Source of the DNA: DATJBC01 sp035515515
GTDB taxonomy: Bacteria > Actinomycetota > Acidimicrobiia > Acidimicrobiales > UBA8190
Reading direction: 5' to 3'
Assembly (NCBI GenBank): GCA_035515515.1
Contig: DATJBC010000135.1
Coordinates: forward strand, 1 to 29,675
Length of the DNA: 29,675 nucleotides
The notes below the pieces were generated by a model that worked only from the letters and a program-made list of their open reading frames with translations, had not been told where the DNA came from and made no database searches. Numbering within the stretch: position 1 is the stretch's first letter; each line of letters opens with the position of its first letter. Shown piece after piece: positions 1-10,444 of the stretch. Both the position numbers and the translations under genes were made by a program.

Positions 1-1617
1 GCCGGGGGCAAATTCGGCGGCTCGGGCTACAAGGTGTCCGGCGGCCTCCACGGGGTGGGCGTGTCGGTCGTGAACGCCCTGTCGAGCAAGCTCGTCCTGG
101 AGATCGACCGGGACGGCAAGCACCACGTGGCCGAGTTCGCCAACGGGGGCGAGCGCGCCAAGAAGCTCAAGGCCACCGGGCCGGCGCCCCGCGAGCGCAC
201 CGGCACCACCGTCACCTTCTGGCCGGACGCATCGGTGTTCGAGGAGACCGAGTTCCGGGCCCAGACCGTCCTCGAACGGCTGCAGATGATGGCCTTCCTC
301 AACAAGGGCCTCGAGATCCGCTTCGTCGACGAGCGCGCCGGGCGCGAGCAAAAGACGACGTTCAAGTACAACGGCGGCATCGTCGACTACGTCAAGCACC
401 TGAACAGCGCCAAGGAGTCCCTGTTCCGCCGGGTGTGCTCGTACGCGCAGACCGAGGACGACCAGGAGGTGGAGATCGCCCTGCAGTGGAACACCGGGTT
501 CCACGAGTCGATCCACTCCTTCGCCAACGGCATCTCCACCATCGAGGGCGGCATGCACGAGGAGGGCTTCAAGAAGGCCCTCACCAACGCCGTCAACCGC
601 TACGCCCGGGCCAAGGGGACCCTCAAGGAGAAGGAGGAGAACTTCCAGGGCGAAGACATCCGCGAGGGCCTGACCGCCATCATCTCGGTGCGCCTGCGTG
701 AGCCGCAGTTCGAGGGACAGACCAAGGCCAAGCTCGGCAACGTGTCCATTCGGTCGTTGGTGGAGCGGGCCACCAACGAGAAGCTCGGCGAGTGGCTCGA
801 GGAGAACCCGCGCGAGGCCAACCAGATCGTGCAGAAGTCCACCACGGCGGCCCGTGCCCGGGTCGCGGCGCGCGCCGCGCGCGACCTCACCCGGCGCAAG
901 AGCGCCCTGGGCGGGGCGGGGCTCCCGGGCAAGCTCGTGGACTGCTCCTCACGCGAGCCGCGGGAGAGCGAGCTCTTCATCGTGGAGGGCAACTCGGCTG
1001 GTGGGTCCGCCAAGGACGCCCGGAACCCGCGGGTGCAGGCCATCCTGCCCATCCGGGGCAAGATCCTCAACGTCGAGCGGGCCCGGATCGACAAGATGCT
1101 CAAGAACGCGGAGATCCAGTCACTGATCTCGGCCATCGGCGCCGGGCTGGCCGACGAGTTCGACGTGACCAAGATCCGCTACCACAAGGTGATCATCCTG
1201 GCCGACGCCGACGTCGACGGGTCGCACATCCGGACGCTCCTGCTCACCTTCTTCTTCCGGCAGATGCGGCCGCTCGTGGAAGGCGGGTTCGTCTACGTGG
1301 CGCAACCGCCGTTGTACTCCACCCTCGTGGGCAAGGAGAAGCGCTACCTCAAGGACGACGCCGCCAAGGGGGCCTTCCTCGCCGAGAACCCCGACCACCG
1401 CCAGGAGTTCCAGCGGCTGAAGGGCCTCGGGGAGATGGACTTCCACGAGCTGCGCGACACCACCATGGACCCGGGGCGCCGGTCGCTTCTGCAGATCGGC
1501 GTGGAGCAGGCGGCCCTGGCCGACGAAGTGTGCTCGATCCTCATGGGCGACGACGTCGACGTGCGCCGCCACTTCATCCAGACCAACGCCAAGGACGTGC
1601 GCTTCCTCGACATCTGA
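1..1617 (+). CDS. gyrB: DNA gyrase subunit B, 5'-truncated by window edge
   Basis: ATP-hydrolysing subunit of DNA gyrase, which pairs with GyrA (next gene) to introduce negative supercoils. The frame is open from base 1, so the first codons lie outside the window; 538 residues are visible. By comparison with E. coli GyrB about 100 N-terminal residues, including the start of the GHKL ATPase fold, are missing. Seen: the ATP-lid region YKVSGGLHGVGVSVVNALS at the left edge, the QTK loop (EGQTKAKLGN, near 712-741), the Toprim signature EGNSAGGSAK (from 985), the metal-binding DADVDGSH (from 1204), KGLGEMD near 1422-1442, and the conserved C-terminal FIQTNAKDVRFLDI. No large insertion is apparent. 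GyrA follows after 49 nt, so the two are probably co-transcribed. Identification is certain; only the 5' end is unknown. Confidence 0.98.
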   Translation, partial: AGGKFGGSGYKVSGGLHGVGVSVVNALSSKLVLEIDRDGKHHVAEFANGGERAKKLKATGPAPRERTGTTVTFWPDASVFEETEFRAQTVLERLQMMAFLNKGLEIRFVDERAGREQKTTFKYNGGIVDYVKHLNSAKESLFRRVCSYAQTEDDQEVEIALQWNTGFHESIHSFANGISTIEGGMHEEGFKKALTNAVNRYARAKGTLKEKEENFQGEDIREGLTAIISVRLREPQFEGQTKAKLGNVSIRSLVERATNEKLGEWLEENPREANQIVQKSTTAARARVAARAARDLTRRKSALGGAGLPGKLVDCSSREPRESELFIVEGNSAGGSAKDARNPRVQAILPIRGKILNVERARIDKMLKNAEIQSLISAIGAGLADEFDVTKIRYHKVIILADADVDGSHIRTLLLTFFFRQMRPLVEGGFVYVAQPPLYSTLVGKEKRYLKDDAAKGAFLAENPDHRQEFQRLKGLGEMDFHELRDTTMDPGRRSLLQIGVEQAALADEVCSILMGDDVDVRRHFIQTNAKDVRFLDI

Positions 1618-1666
1618 GGGGCGTCTCGGCCACGGCCCGGGGACGACGCGGAGGGATCAGAGGCAC

Positions 1667-4150
<2,484 letters not shown>

Positions 4151-4164
4151 GGGGCTGCGCCCGG

Positions 4165-4180
4165 GGGGCGCTCACGCCCC
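4165..4180. terminator. short hairpin between convergent gyrA and P450 genes
   Basis: Perfect 6-bp inverted repeat GGGGCG / CGCCCC with a CTCA loop, lying across the P450 stop codon and 15 nt after the gyrA stop. It could act as a bidirectional terminator for the two convergent genes. There is no T tract on either strand, and short GC stems are common in DNA this GC-rich, so support is weak. Confidence 0.3.
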
Positions 4181-5350
4181 GGCCACGGGCGCCGGCCCGA
4201 CGGCGTCGAACACGACGGGCAGGCACGGCGGCGAGCGGAAGGCCATCCCCTCCACGCGCACGGGCTCCGCCTCGGGGTCGAGCCGGAGCCCGACCAGGCG
4301 GTCGAGCAGGGCGCCGAGGCCCACGCGCAGCTCGAGGCGGGCGAGGTGCATGCCCAGGCACTGGTGGCGGCCGGTGCCGAAGGCGATGTGGGCCGGCCCG
4401 CGGCGGTCGAGGTCCCAGGTGGCGGGGTCCCGGTAGCGGGTCTCGTCGCGGTTGGCCGAGCCGGTGGCGCACACGAGCGAGACGCCCCGGGGCACGGTGA
4501 CCCCGTCGATCTCGACCGGGCAGGTGGTCTCGCGGTTGACCATCGTGACCGAGGTCTCCCACCGCAGGGTCTCCTCGACGACGTCCTCCACCAGCGCCCG
4601 GTCGGCCCGCACGCGCTCGAGGACCTCGGGGTGGCTGAGCAGCGCCAACAGGCAGTTGCCCATGGCGGCGTAGGTCGTCTCGGCCCCCGCGGGCAGGAGC
4701 AGGCGGAGGAATCCGTAGACGTGCTCGTCGTCCAGGCGCTCCCCGTCGACCTCGGCGGTGACGATGTCGGACACCATGTCGTCGCGGGGATTGGCCCTGC
4801 GGTCCTCCACGATGGGGGTCAGGTAGGCGCGCATGGCGCGCGACGCCGCGATCGACACGTCGTAGTCCTCCGGGCCCTTGTTCATGTCCAGGGCCCAGGC
4901 GTGGAAGCGGGCGTGGTCCTCGACGGGGACGCCCATGACCCCGGCGATCACCTGGACCGGGAACCGGCTGGTGACGGCGGGCACGAGGTCGGCGCGCGTC
5001 GCCCCGGTCAGCTGGTCGATCAGCCCGTGGACCGCGGGCGCGATGAGCTCGGCCTCCCAACGCGCCAGGGCAGATGGCCGGAAGGCGTGGGCCACGAGGT
5101 TCCGGTAGCGGCGGTGCTCGTCGCCGTCCATGGCGACGAGCATGGTCCCCATGACCGGGCCCATCGTGTCGGCGTTGACGCGGCTGGAGAAGCGCCCTGG
5201 GTCGCGCAGGACCCGCTCCACGTCCGCGTAGCGCGTGACGACCCAGATGTCGGAGCCCGGTGCGAAGGGGCCAACGGGCCGGTCCCGCCGACACTGTGCC
5301 CAGTAGTCGTAGATGTCCGGCTCCGAGCCCGTGCCACCCGTGACCGCCAT
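4172..5350 (-). CDS. cytochrome P450
   Basis: Soluble bacterial-type P450 mono-oxygenase, 392 aa, without a membrane anchor; it needs separate electron donors, none of which is encoded nearby. Seen: I-helix oxygen-binding AGAETT (221-226), K-helix ExxR motif E260-T-L-R263, and the heme-ligand loop FGTGRHQCLG with Cys331 as thiolate ligand. The C-helix region DEHRRYRNLV fits the family. The ATG at 5350 is preceded by a near-perfect ribosome site, GGAGGTG (minus strand, 5356-5362), at good spacing. The gene lies 24 nt behind a glycosyltransferase and is probably its operon partner, which suggests hydroxylation of a lipid, terpenoid or other small molecule that is also glycosylated; this is inference. 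The substrate and CYP family cannot be read from the sequence. Confidence 0.95.
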   Translation of the reverse strand: MAVTGGTGSEPDIYDYWAQCRRDRPVGPFAPGSDIWVVTRYADVERVLRDPGRFSSRVNADTMGPVMGTMLVAMDGDEHRRYRNLVAHAFRPSALARWEAELIAPAVHGLIDQLTGATRADLVPAVTSRFPVQVIAGVMGVPVEDHARFHAWALDMNKGPEDYDVSIAASRAMRAYLTPIVEDRRANPRDDMVSDIVTAEVDGERLDDEHVYGFLRLLLPAGAETTYAAMGNCLLALLSHPEVLERVRADRALVEDVVEETLRWETSVTMVNRETTCPVEIDGVTVPRGVSLVCATGSANRDETRYRDPATWDLDRRGPAHIAFGTGRHQCLGMHLARLELRVGLGALLDRLVGLRLDPEAEPVRVEGMAFRSPPCLPVVFDAVGPAPVAGA

Positions 5351-5355
5351 CGCCC

Positions 5356-5362
5356 CACCTCC
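5356..5362 (-). promoter_or_regulatory. strong ribosome binding site of the P450 gene
   Basis: The minus strand reads GGAGGTG five bases upstream of the ATG at 5350. It is one of the strongest Shine-Dalgarno matches in the window and fixes the P450 start. It lies inside the 24-nt gap after the glycosyltransferase stop, so the P450 can be translated independently from the shared message. Confidence 0.7.
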
Positions 5363-5374
5363 GTCCCCCCGCCG

Positions 5375-6664
5375 TCAGACGCGGGGGGCGTTCCCGTCGA
5401 TGATGGCACGGTACACATCGACGTACGCCCGCCGCGAGTGCCGCCACGCCAGCTCGTCCTCCACCCGGGCCCGCCCGTAGGAGCCCATGGCGGCGCGGCG
5501 CTCGCCGTCGTCGAGGAGCGCGACGATGGCCCGGGCGAAGTCCTCCACCCGGTTGGGGGTGGCGTAGAGGGCGGCGTCCCCGGCGGACACCCGGGTCTCG
5601 GTGAGGTCGAAGGCGACGACCGGCAGGCCGAAGGCCATGTACTCCATGGTCTTGTTCATGGTCGACACGTCGTTGAGCGGGTTCTTGGGGTCGGGGGACA
5701 GGCCCACGTCCGCGGTGGAGAGCACGGCGTGCACGACCTCGTCGGGCGCCCGACCCGTGAACTCGACCGTGTCTCCCAGCCCGAGCTCGTCGCGCAGGCG
5801 CACGAGCTCGTCGAAGCAGTCGCCGGAGCCGATGAGGGTGAAGGCGATGTCGGCGCGGCCCCAGTCGTGGGCGATGAGCTTCGCGCTGCGCACCACGATG
5901 TCCACGCCGTCCTGGGGCCCCATGACGCCGAGGTAGGCGACGAGGAACGTGCGCCCGCGGCGCAACGAGGCATCGGCGGGGCCGCGTCGCAGCCGGTCGT
6001 CGTCGGGCCCCGTGCGCACGATGGTGACGGCGTCGGGGTCCTTGCCGCTGCGCTCGACGGCGATGCGCCGGTAGGACTCGTTGGTGGCGATGACGTGGTC
6101 GGCACTGCGATGTGAGCACCACTCGGCGGCACGCAGGCCCCAGTACGGCAGCCGCGAGGCGTCGGGGAAGCGCGACTGGTAGAGCTCGGGGCACAGGTCG
6201 TGGTGGTCGAAGACGAAGCGGGCGCCGGTGAGCAGGCGCAAGGCGATCCCGAGCGGCCAGAAGATGTCGGGGGGGTTGCAGGCCTGCAGCACGGTGATGC
6301 GCCGGCGGCGCGCCGCCTTGAGCACCAGCCAGGCCGAGGCCACGAAGGAGTAGAGGTACTCGGCCACGAACCCCATTTGGCGTCCACCGGAGAAGCGCTG
6401 GCGGTACTTGTAGAGGTGCACGCCGTCGAGCACGGCGTACGCCGGGTCGCCGGGGCCGCGCGGGCACACCACCGACACCGCCAACCCCTCGGCCCGCAGC
6501 GCCTGGCACTCGAGCCACACGCGGCGGTCGAAGGGGACCGAGAGGTTCTGCACGATGATGACCACGTGCGCCTGCCCGGTCGAGCCGCCCGGCGCCGGGG
6601 GCGGGTCGGTGGTGGCCGGCGCCACCCCGCCGTTGCCCGGGGTGGGGAGGACCGGTGCCGCCAT
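5375..6664 (-). CDS. GT4-type glycosyltransferase
   Basis: Glycosyltransferase of the GT-B fold, 429 aa, probably using a nucleotide sugar to glycosylate a lipid-linked or small-molecule acceptor at the inner face of the membrane. Residues 1-30 are Pro/Gly/Ala-rich and likely disordered. The N-terminal Rossmann half has VQNLSVPFDRRVWLECQALR and FDHHDLCPELYQSRF, both typical of exopolysaccharide-locus GT4 enzymes. The C-terminal half has FLVAYLGVMGPQDGVDIVV and the donor-site stretch STMNKTMEYMAFGLPVVAFD. The ATG at 6664 has GGGGAG (6672-6677) at 7-nt spacing. It is the first gene of a two-gene operon with the P450. Donor and acceptor are unknown. It could belong to the polysaccharide locus to the right or serve the P450 pathway. 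Confidence 0.9.
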   Translation of the reverse strand: MAAPVLPTPGNGGVAPATTDPPPAPGGSTGQAHVVIIVQNLSVPFDRRVWLECQALRAEGLAVSVVCPRGPGDPAYAVLDGVHLYKYRQRFSGGRQMGFVAEYLYSFVASAWLVLKAARRRRITVLQACNPPDIFWPLGIALRLLTGARFVFDHHDLCPELYQSRFPDASRLPYWGLRAAEWCSHRSADHVIATNESYRRIAVERSGKDPDAVTIVRTGPDDDRLRRGPADASLRRGRTFLVAYLGVMGPQDGVDIVVRSAKLIAHDWGRADIAFTLIGSGDCFDELVRLRDELGLGDTVEFTGRAPDEVVHAVLSTADVGLSPDPKNPLNDVSTMNKTMEYMAFGLPVVAFDLTETRVSAGDAALYATPNRVEDFARAIVALLDDGERRAAMGSYGRARVEDELAWRHSRRAYVDVYRAIIDGNAPRV

Positions 6665-6706
6665 GGTCGCTCTCCCCTTCCCGTCCCCGCCCCACGTGAC
6701 GCCCGG

Positions 6707-6715
6707 AAAATAGCA
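6707..6715 (-). promoter_or_regulatory. putative extended -10 promoter for the glycosyltransferase-P450 operon
   Basis: The minus strand reads TGCTATTTT (extended -10 TG-n-TATTTT, hexamer at 6707-6712) in a rare AT-rich patch, giving a leader of about 36 nt before the ATG at 6664. No good -35 box is seen. The same TGCTATnTT pattern occurs upstream of the 6-dehydrogenase gene (11784-11792). Confidence 0.35.
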
Positions 6716-6772
6716 CAGTAAGAACCCGGATGACTACGCTCCGTGTCGACCGCGGTGGCGGCGCCCGGGTGG

Positions 6773-7840
6773 TCAGCGGCCCAGGCGCGCCGGGGGGTCG
6801 ATGCCGAGGAGGGCGCTGGCGTTGGCCCGGTAGAGGCGGGCGAGCGCCGGGGGCTCGAGGGCCAGGCCCGACACCGCCCAGCGCCCGGTGGGGGCGGGCG
6901 GCGCGCCGGCCGAGTAGGGGAAGTACTCGTCAGCGGTCTCGAGCAGGCGGAAGTAGCAGGCGTACTCGGCCTCGTCGACGGGGAAGATGTCGGCGCCGAA
7001 GAGGACGCGGTCGGGGTGGGCGGCGACGAGGCGGGCGGCCGCCCGGGGCTGGCGGCCGATCTCGGCTCGTGCCGCGGTGTCGACCCAGAAGTTCCGGTAG
7101 CGCTCGAGCATGCCCGACACCCACGCCAGGTCCTCGGCGTGGCAACCCATGTGCGCGCCGACGAACGACGTCTGCGGGTGACCGGCCACCACCGCCTCGA
7201 GGGCCTCGATGAGACGCCTGAAGGCGCCCGGCCCGTGGCGCGCCAGGGAGATCGACGGGTGGCGGAGGATCTCCTCGAGACGCTCGTTGTGGCGGTCGGC
7301 GGGCTCGAAGAAGGCCGCGGGGTCGCCCACGTGGATCAGGACGGGCACGCCCAGTGCCCCGGCCGCATCCCACACCGGCGCCAGGCGCGGGTCGTCGGGC
7401 AGGACGAGCTCCCCCCCGGCGCGCACGGTCAGGCCAAGGTCCTTCCACACCTTGAGGCCCCGGGCGCCGGCGTGCACGGAGCGCTCGAGCGAGGCCACCA
7501 GCTCGCCGACACCACCGTCGCGCTCGAGCATGCCCCAGTCGAGCTGGCAGAAGGTGAGGAAGCGACCGGGGCGCGCCCGGTCATAGCGCGCCAGGTTGGC
7601 GTCGAGCTCGTCGCCCCAGCGGCCGTCGAGGTTGACGAGCAACGCCAGGTTGCAGCGGTCCATGGTGGCGACGAGCGCCCCGACGTCGGGCACCATCCAA
7701 CTGCCGTCGGCGGTCAGCCAGCGTCCGAGGTGCGCGTGCACGTCGACGGCGGGGACGGCCGCCGCCGCCGGGGTGTGCTCGTCCCGGACGAGCATGCAGG
7801 CGGGGTCGAAGCGCGTGAGGCGCGGGCCCCGCCGTCGCAC
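6773..7840 (-). CDS. amidohydrolase (metal-dependent TIM-barrel hydrolase or decarboxylase)
   Basis: Amidohydrolase-2 family protein, 355 aa from the start chosen here. Members of this family are metal-dependent hydrolases or non-oxidative decarboxylases; the substrate cannot be told. Seen: first-strand metal ligands in DVHAHLG (H35 and H37), GARGLKVWKDLGL, a third-strand PVLIHVGDP, FVGAHMGCHAEDL, and the last-strand Asp in VLFGADIFP. The start is uncertain. An ATG at 7795 leaves only 18 residues before the HxH motif. The GTG at 7840 keeps the FDPACMLVRDEH segment that relatives usually have just before the barrel. The frame is open to an ATG at 8029, but that extension is Arg/Pro-rich and unlike the family. 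None of the three has a clear ribosome site. The gene precedes the glycosyltransferase-P450 pair on the same strand, 108 nt away. Confidence 0.85.
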   Translation of the reverse strand: MRRRGPRLTRFDPACMLVRDEHTPAAAAVPAVDVHAHLGRWLTADGSWMVPDVGALVATMDRCNLALLVNLDGRWGDELDANLARYDRARPGRFLTFCQLDWGMLERDGGVGELVASLERSVHAGARGLKVWKDLGLTVRAGGELVLPDDPRLAPVWDAAGALGVPVLIHVGDPAAFFEPADRHNERLEEILRHPSISLARHGPGAFRRLIEALEAVVAGHPQTSFVGAHMGCHAEDLAWVSGMLERYRNFWVDTAARAEIGRQPRAAARLVAAHPDRVLFGADIFPVDEAEYACYFRLLETADEYFPYSAGAPPAPTGRWAVSGLALEPPALARLYRANASALLGIDPPARLGR

Positions 7841-7953
7841 CGACCGGACGGTGCGAGCCAGGGGGACCAGGGGACGGAGAAGGCGGTTGCGTCGGTATGG
7901 AGCGTGGGGCGACAACGGCGGGGGACCCGTGTTCAGCGCGCACGGACGCCGCG

Positions 7954-7977
7954 CCGGCGCCCCGGCGCCCCGGCACC
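7954..7977. repeat. three tandem copies of an 8-bp unit
   Basis: CCGGCGCC at 7954-7961 and 7962-7969, then CCGGCACC at 7970-7977 (one mismatch). They lie in the divergent intergenic region between the amidohydrolase and the double hydrolase, just upstream of an AT-rich -10-like element. This could be a regulator site or a simple slippage repeat. Confidence 0.6.
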
Positions 7978-7998
7978 GAAAGAGCCGTGCGCGCGGGA

Positions 7999-8004
7999 TA
8001 AAAT
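7999..8004 (+). promoter_or_regulatory. possible -10 box for the double-hydrolase operon
   Basis: TAAAAT (5 of 6 matches to TATAAT) in the only AT-rich patch of the divergent region 7841-8091, about 90 nt upstream of the hydrolase start. No convincing -35 hexamer is visible, so this is a weak call. Confidence 0.25.
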
Positions 8005-8077
8005 CTCGTCTCGACGCATCGCGCTCCATTCAAGCACCGGCCGCTGGCGGCGCACTGACAACCGGCGACGGCCGGGA

Positions 8078-8083
8078 AGGAGG
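8078..8083 (+). promoter_or_regulatory. AGGAGG ribosome binding site that does not match the GTG start
   Basis: AGGAGG at 8078-8083 (repeated in overlap at 8081-8086) is an ideal Shine-Dalgarno sequence. It lies 23 nt before the GTG at 8107 but exactly 8 nt before an in-frame CTG at 8092, which raises the possibility of a CTG start. Confidence 0.5.
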
Positions 8084-8106
8084 AGGGGGAGCTGTCGGCG
8101 ACGCCC

Positions 8107-9786
8107 GTGTGGTTCGGTCCGCGTGCTCGGCCGCTGTTCGGCTGGTTCCATTCGCCCGGGGCCGCCGCCACGGGGGCGGTCGTGCTGTGCCCGCCGATCG
8201 CACGCGACCACCTGCAGTCCCACTACGCCATGCGGCGCCTGGCCGAGCGCGCCGCCGCGGGCGGTCTGGGCGCGCTCCGCTTCGAGTACGACGGCACGGG
8301 TGACTCGGCGGGGTCCAGCCAGGACCCCGGACGCGTGGACGCCTGGCTGGACAGCATCGGGCAGGCGTTGCGGTTCGTGCGGGCCTCGGGGGTGCGCTGG
8401 GTGGCACTGGCCGGGATGCGGCTGGGCGCGCTGTTGGCCGCCGAGGCCGCCGGCCGCGACGGCGCCGTCGACGCGCTCGTGCTGTGGGACCCCACGGTCT
8501 CCGGCCAGGCGTTCCTGAGCGAGCAGCGCCTCATCGCCAAGGTGGCCCTGGGCGACCGGCCCGACCGCAGCGACGGCGGGCTCGAGATCCCCGGGCTGGT
8601 GCTCGACGCCCAGGCCGTCACGGCGCTGCGCGCCATCAAGGTGGGCGCCGTGTCGCCCCTCGCCCGCCGGGTCCTGGTGCTCACCCGGCCGGGCCCGGCC
8701 CCCGCCCGGCTGCAAGAGGCCCTGGCCGGGGAGGACGTGACCTGGGGCGAGGCGACCGGGCAGGCCGAGCTCATCGACGCCGAATCACCGCACCAGGTCC
8801 TGCCCGACGTCGCCATCGACCGCATCGCCGGTTGGCTGTCGTCGGGGGCGGGGACCCGACCCGTGGCCGTGGGCCGCGCCGAGCCCGCCGGGCCGCGCGC
8901 GCTGGAAGGTCCCTTCGCGGGCGTGGTCGAGCGCCCGGTGTCGCTCGGCCCGCTCGGTCTCTTCGGGTTCGTGACCGAGCCCCCGGTCCCGTCGCCGGGC
9001 CCCACGGTGGTGTTCCTCAGTGTGGCCAACGAGCACCACATCGGGCCCAATCGCCTGTGGGTCGACCTGGCGCGCCGGCTCGCCCTGGCCGGCTTTCGCT
9101 CGGCGCGCGTCGACCTGAGCGGGCTGGGGGACAGCCCGGTGCGGCCCGGGCAGCCCGAGTTCGTCTCGCGTTCGCCCCTCGCCTTCGACGACGTGCTCGA
9201 CGCCGCGCGGGCCCTGGCGGGCGACGACCCGTCGAACGTGGTTCTGGTGGGCCTGTGCTCGGCCGCCTACCAGGCGCTCGAGAGCGCGCTCGACCTGCAC
9301 CCGCGCGGGGTGGTCGCCATCAACCCGGTCCTGTCGTTCCAGCCCCCCGAGGTGCTGGCCGGCGGCCACCTCGACCCCCGCCGCCGCGTGGCCATGCCCC
9401 GGACCCCGCTGGTGCAGGCCTTCCACCACGAAGGGCCGCTGTCGGGGCTGCGCCGCCGCTTCCCCGACATCGGGTGGCGGGTGCGCGGCCTCATGGATCC
9501 GAGCCGTCGATCGGCGGTGTGGCTGCGCCAGGTGGTGGCGGGCGGCACCGACCTCCTCCTCGTGTGCGGGGACCGAGAGGCCCGGCCCATCCGGCAGGGG
9601 GCGTCGGCGCGCACCCTGGGCCGGCTCTCGCACTCCGGGCGCCTGCGCTTCGAGTACATCGAAGGCCTCGACCACGGCCTCCTGCGCGCCGACCACCGCG
9701 CCGTGGTCTCGGACCTCGTGGTGGCGCACCTCGTCGAGCGCTTCTCCGCCGGGTCGGCCCCGGCGGGCCACGCCCGGGCCGGATAG
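8107..9786 (+). CDS. fused double alpha/beta-hydrolase, exosortase-locus type
   Basis: A 559-aa protein made of two alpha/beta-hydrolase units in tandem, without signal peptide or membrane segment. Unit 1 (about 1-245) has PLFGWFHSP, FEYDGTGDSAG and the elbow GMRLG (103-107), with Arg105 where the nucleophile normally sits. Unit 2 (about 265-545) has VVFLSVANEHHIGPNRLW, VDLSGLGDSP and the elbow GLCSA (382-386), with Cys384 as possible nucleophile, Asp488 as possible acid and His523 (LDHGL) as possible base. The RLGA-type and GLC-type elbows recall the two separate hydrolases (types 2 and 1) of exosortase-A/PEP-CTERM polysaccharide loci; this link is from memory of those families. A CTG at 8092 may be the true start, giving MSATPVWFGP. 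A PAP2 gene follows after 4 nt. Activity is unknown: unit 1 is probably non-catalytic, while unit 2 may be a cysteine hydrolase or acyltransferase. Confidence 0.85.
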   Translation: MWFGPRARPLFGWFHSPGAAATGAVVLCPPIARDHLQSHYAMRRLAERAAAGGLGALRFEYDGTGDSAGSSQDPGRVDAWLDSIGQALRFVRASGVRWVALAGMRLGALLAAEAAGRDGAVDALVLWDPTVSGQAFLSEQRLIAKVALGDRPDRSDGGLEIPGLVLDAQAVTALRAIKVGAVSPLARRVLVLTRPGPAPARLQEALAGEDVTWGEATGQAELIDAESPHQVLPDVAIDRIAGWLSSGAGTRPVAVGRAEPAGPRALEGPFAGVVERPVSLGPLGLFGFVTEPPVPSPGPTVVFLSVANEHHIGPNRLWVDLARRLALAGFRSARVDLSGLGDSPVRPGQPEFVSRSPLAFDDVLDAARALAGDDPSNVVLVGLCSAAYQALESALDLHPRGVVAINPVLSFQPPEVLAGGHLDPRRRVAMPRTPLVQAFHHEGPLSGLRRRFPDIGWRVRGLMDPSRRSAVWLRQVVAGGTDLLLVCGDREARPIRQGASARTLGRLSHSGRLRFEYIEGLDHGLLRADHRAVVSDLVVAHLVERFSAGSAPAGHARAG

Positions 9787-9790
9787 GGCC

Positions 9791-10444
9791 GTGCGGCCCG
9801 CGGGCACGAGGGCCCCCGGGGCCGAGGAGGCCGTGGCGCTGCGGCCCAAGCTGCTGGGGGCGGCCGCCCTCTTCGGCGCCGTCGCCGCCGCCGGCGTCTA
9901 CCTGGCCTTCGAGCCGCAGGAGAACCTGCTCGACCGGTGGGGCTACGACGTGGTCCCCCGCCAGGTCCACCAGCCGCTGTGGCACCACGTCGCCCAGCTC
10001 GGGGGCCCGCTGGTGGTGGCGATCGGCACGCTGCTGGCGGCGTCGTGGGCGCTGGGTCGCGCCAAGCTGCGCCCGAACCGCCGCGTGCTCGCCGTCGTGG
10101 CCCTGCCATTGGTGGCCGAAGTGCTGTGCGAGGCCGTGCTCAAGCCCCTCGTGGGACGGCGCCTGGGTGGCACCTATTGCTACCCCTCGGGGCACGTCAC
10201 CGGGGCCGCCAGCATGCTGACGGGCTTCGTCCTGGCCGCCCCGCGCCCGTGGCGACGGAGCCTCGGGGCGGTGGTGGCGCTCGTGTCGTGTCTCGTCACC
10301 GTGGCCGTGGTCGCCGACAGCCAGCACTATCCGACGGACGCCGTCGCGGCCCTGGGTCTCGTGGGTGCCGTGGCGCTGTCGGTCGACGCCGTGACACGGT
10401 GGTTGGCGTCGCGGCGCCGGAGCTACCAGCCCATCCCTTCGTAG
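9791..10444 (+). CDS. PAP2-family membrane phosphatase
   Basis: Integral membrane phosphatase, 217 aa, of the type-2 phosphatidic acid phosphatase superfamily. It likely dephosphorylates a lipid (di)phosphate such as phosphatidate or undecaprenyl diphosphate, with the active site at the outer face. Seen: motif 1 around K118-PLVGRR-124, motif 2 YPSGH (131-135), and motif 3 DSQHYPTD with His179 and Asp183. Hydrophobic segments lie near 20-40, 70-88, 98-118, 138-150, 157-176 and 184-205. The start is GTG at 9791, 4 nt after the hydrolase stop, so translation is probably coupled. Its 3' end overlaps the convergent 6-dehydrogenase gene by 22 nt. In a polysaccharide locus, recycling of the polyprenyl carrier is a reasonable role, by inference. 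Confidence 0.9.
   Translation: MRPAGTRAPGAEEAVALRPKLLGAAALFGAVAAAGVYLAFEPQENLLDRWGYDVVPRQVHQPLWHHVAQLGGPLVVAIGTLLAASWALGRAKLRPNRRVLAVVALPLVAEVLCEAVLKPLVGRRLGGTYCYPSGHVTGAASMLTGFVLAAPRPWRRSLGAVVALVSCLVTVAVVADSQHYPTDAVAALGLVGAVALSVDAVTRWLASRRRSYQPIPS

Noticed and set aside
4151..4171. tRNA genes after gyrA, as in many actinobacteria
   Set aside because: The gap to the convergent P450 gene is only 21 nt and nothing tRNA-like is seen.
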